From an uncultured Phascolarctobacterium sp. (GTDB taxonomy: Bacteria; Bacillota; Negativicutes; Acidaminococcales; Acidaminococcaceae): 52,053 nt of DNA. Below the pieces are notes generated by a model. That model searched no databases, was not told where the DNA came from, and saw nothing but the letters and a program-made list of their open reading frames with translations. Within the stretch, counting starts at the first letter, position 1. Every line of letters starts with the position of its first letter. The translations under genes were made by a program, and so were the position numbers. The DNA lies in the NCBI GenBank assembly GCA_947589605.1, contig CANQBR010000008.1, forward strand, positions 1-52,053, read 5' to 3'. Positions 51,920 to 52,053 of this stretch are shown here, in pieces.

Positions 51920-52053
51920 ATGTGTTTCAGAGCAGTTGTATGTCAGTTTCTCTTTCGCACCCTAACGCTTCGATAAACTCAGTGGGCAAGCGCTCATGTA
52001 TATCGCCGGTCATTGAGCTTGTCGAAATGCCCGGCGCAACAGAGTCTTTCATC
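51920..52053. other. Repeat flank after the GIY-YIG gene
   Basis: No gene. CCCTAACGCTTCGA and a variant repeat core are followed by a full REP-like hairpin at 52004-52036. The last 60 bases match, in reverse complement, the region around 22597-22655. Confidence 0.65.
52004..52036 (+). repeat. REP-like hairpin repeat (33 nt), downstream of GIY-YIG gene
   Basis: Same 33-base hairpin as at 51591-51623 and, inverted, 22613-22645. Confidence 0.75.

Overview
The window looks like a chromosomal segment of a diderm Firmicute of the class Negativicutes, possibly the Acidaminococcaceae; the family is inference, no marker here fixes it. The main evidence is a secreted protein with one SLH domain, a short coiled coil and a beta-barrel (the OmpM type of outer-membrane tether), found together with LL-diaminopimelate aminotransferase, two TAXI-type TRAP transporters, and sigma-70 promoters that mostly have exact 17-bp spacers. 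Most of the window is fairly GC-rich. The stretch from about 1.63 to 14.2 kb is clearly more AT-rich and looks horizontally acquired.

Layout: (1) 1-442, the end of a structured ncRNA (copy A), dispersed repeats and a strong terminator. (2) 497-14229, seven tightly packed minus-strand genes: a 699-aa unknown protein, BrxP (PAPS-reductase family), BrxC, PglZ, BrxL, a 66-aa zinc-ribbon protein and a cysteine desulfurase. The core four genes match a type 4 BREX anti-phage system. The desulfurase next to a DndC-like reductase suggests sulfur-based DNA marking. (3) 14639-15604, a LysR regulator, convergent with a four-gene catabolic operon (15868-20661: class III CoA-transferase, amidohydrolase, YfcC-type carrier, HMG-CoA-lyase-type enzyme). 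(4) 20.7-23.1 kb, a repeat-rich zone with an Rpn-type nuclease gene and ncRNA copy B. (5) 23151-30930, the proteostasis cluster tig-clpP-clpX-lon-engB followed by an AbrB-type membrane protein and a C_GCAxxG_C_C protein. (6) 31.1-36.6 kb, tRNA-Gly, degV/fakA, a tiny membrane peptide behind a palindromic operator, lgt, and tRNA-Gln, -Glu and -Ala. (7) 36634-43413, two TAXI-TRAP systems. (8) 43653-46227, dapF-dapL plus a secreted protein of unknown role. (9) 46399-49224, the ferrous-iron operon feoA-feoA-feoB plus a Cys-rich FeoB companion, with a DtxR-like operator. (10) 49981-51180, the SLH-porin gene, broken by one in-frame TAG. (11) 51.3-52.05 kb, ncRNA copy C and a GIY-YIG nuclease gene sitting between copies of a REP-like hairpin repeat.

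The most novel signals are: the BREX type 4 operon with an added desulfurase, zinc-ribbon protein and unknown first gene; a three-copy family of about 170-180 nt RNAs, each with its own promoter and terminator and with covarying stems and a pseudoknot; the GIY-YIG gene nested in palindromic repeats; the amber codon in ompM; and the 22-residue peptide gene under a perfect 32-bp palindrome. No CRISPR array, integrase, transposase or rRNA was seen.
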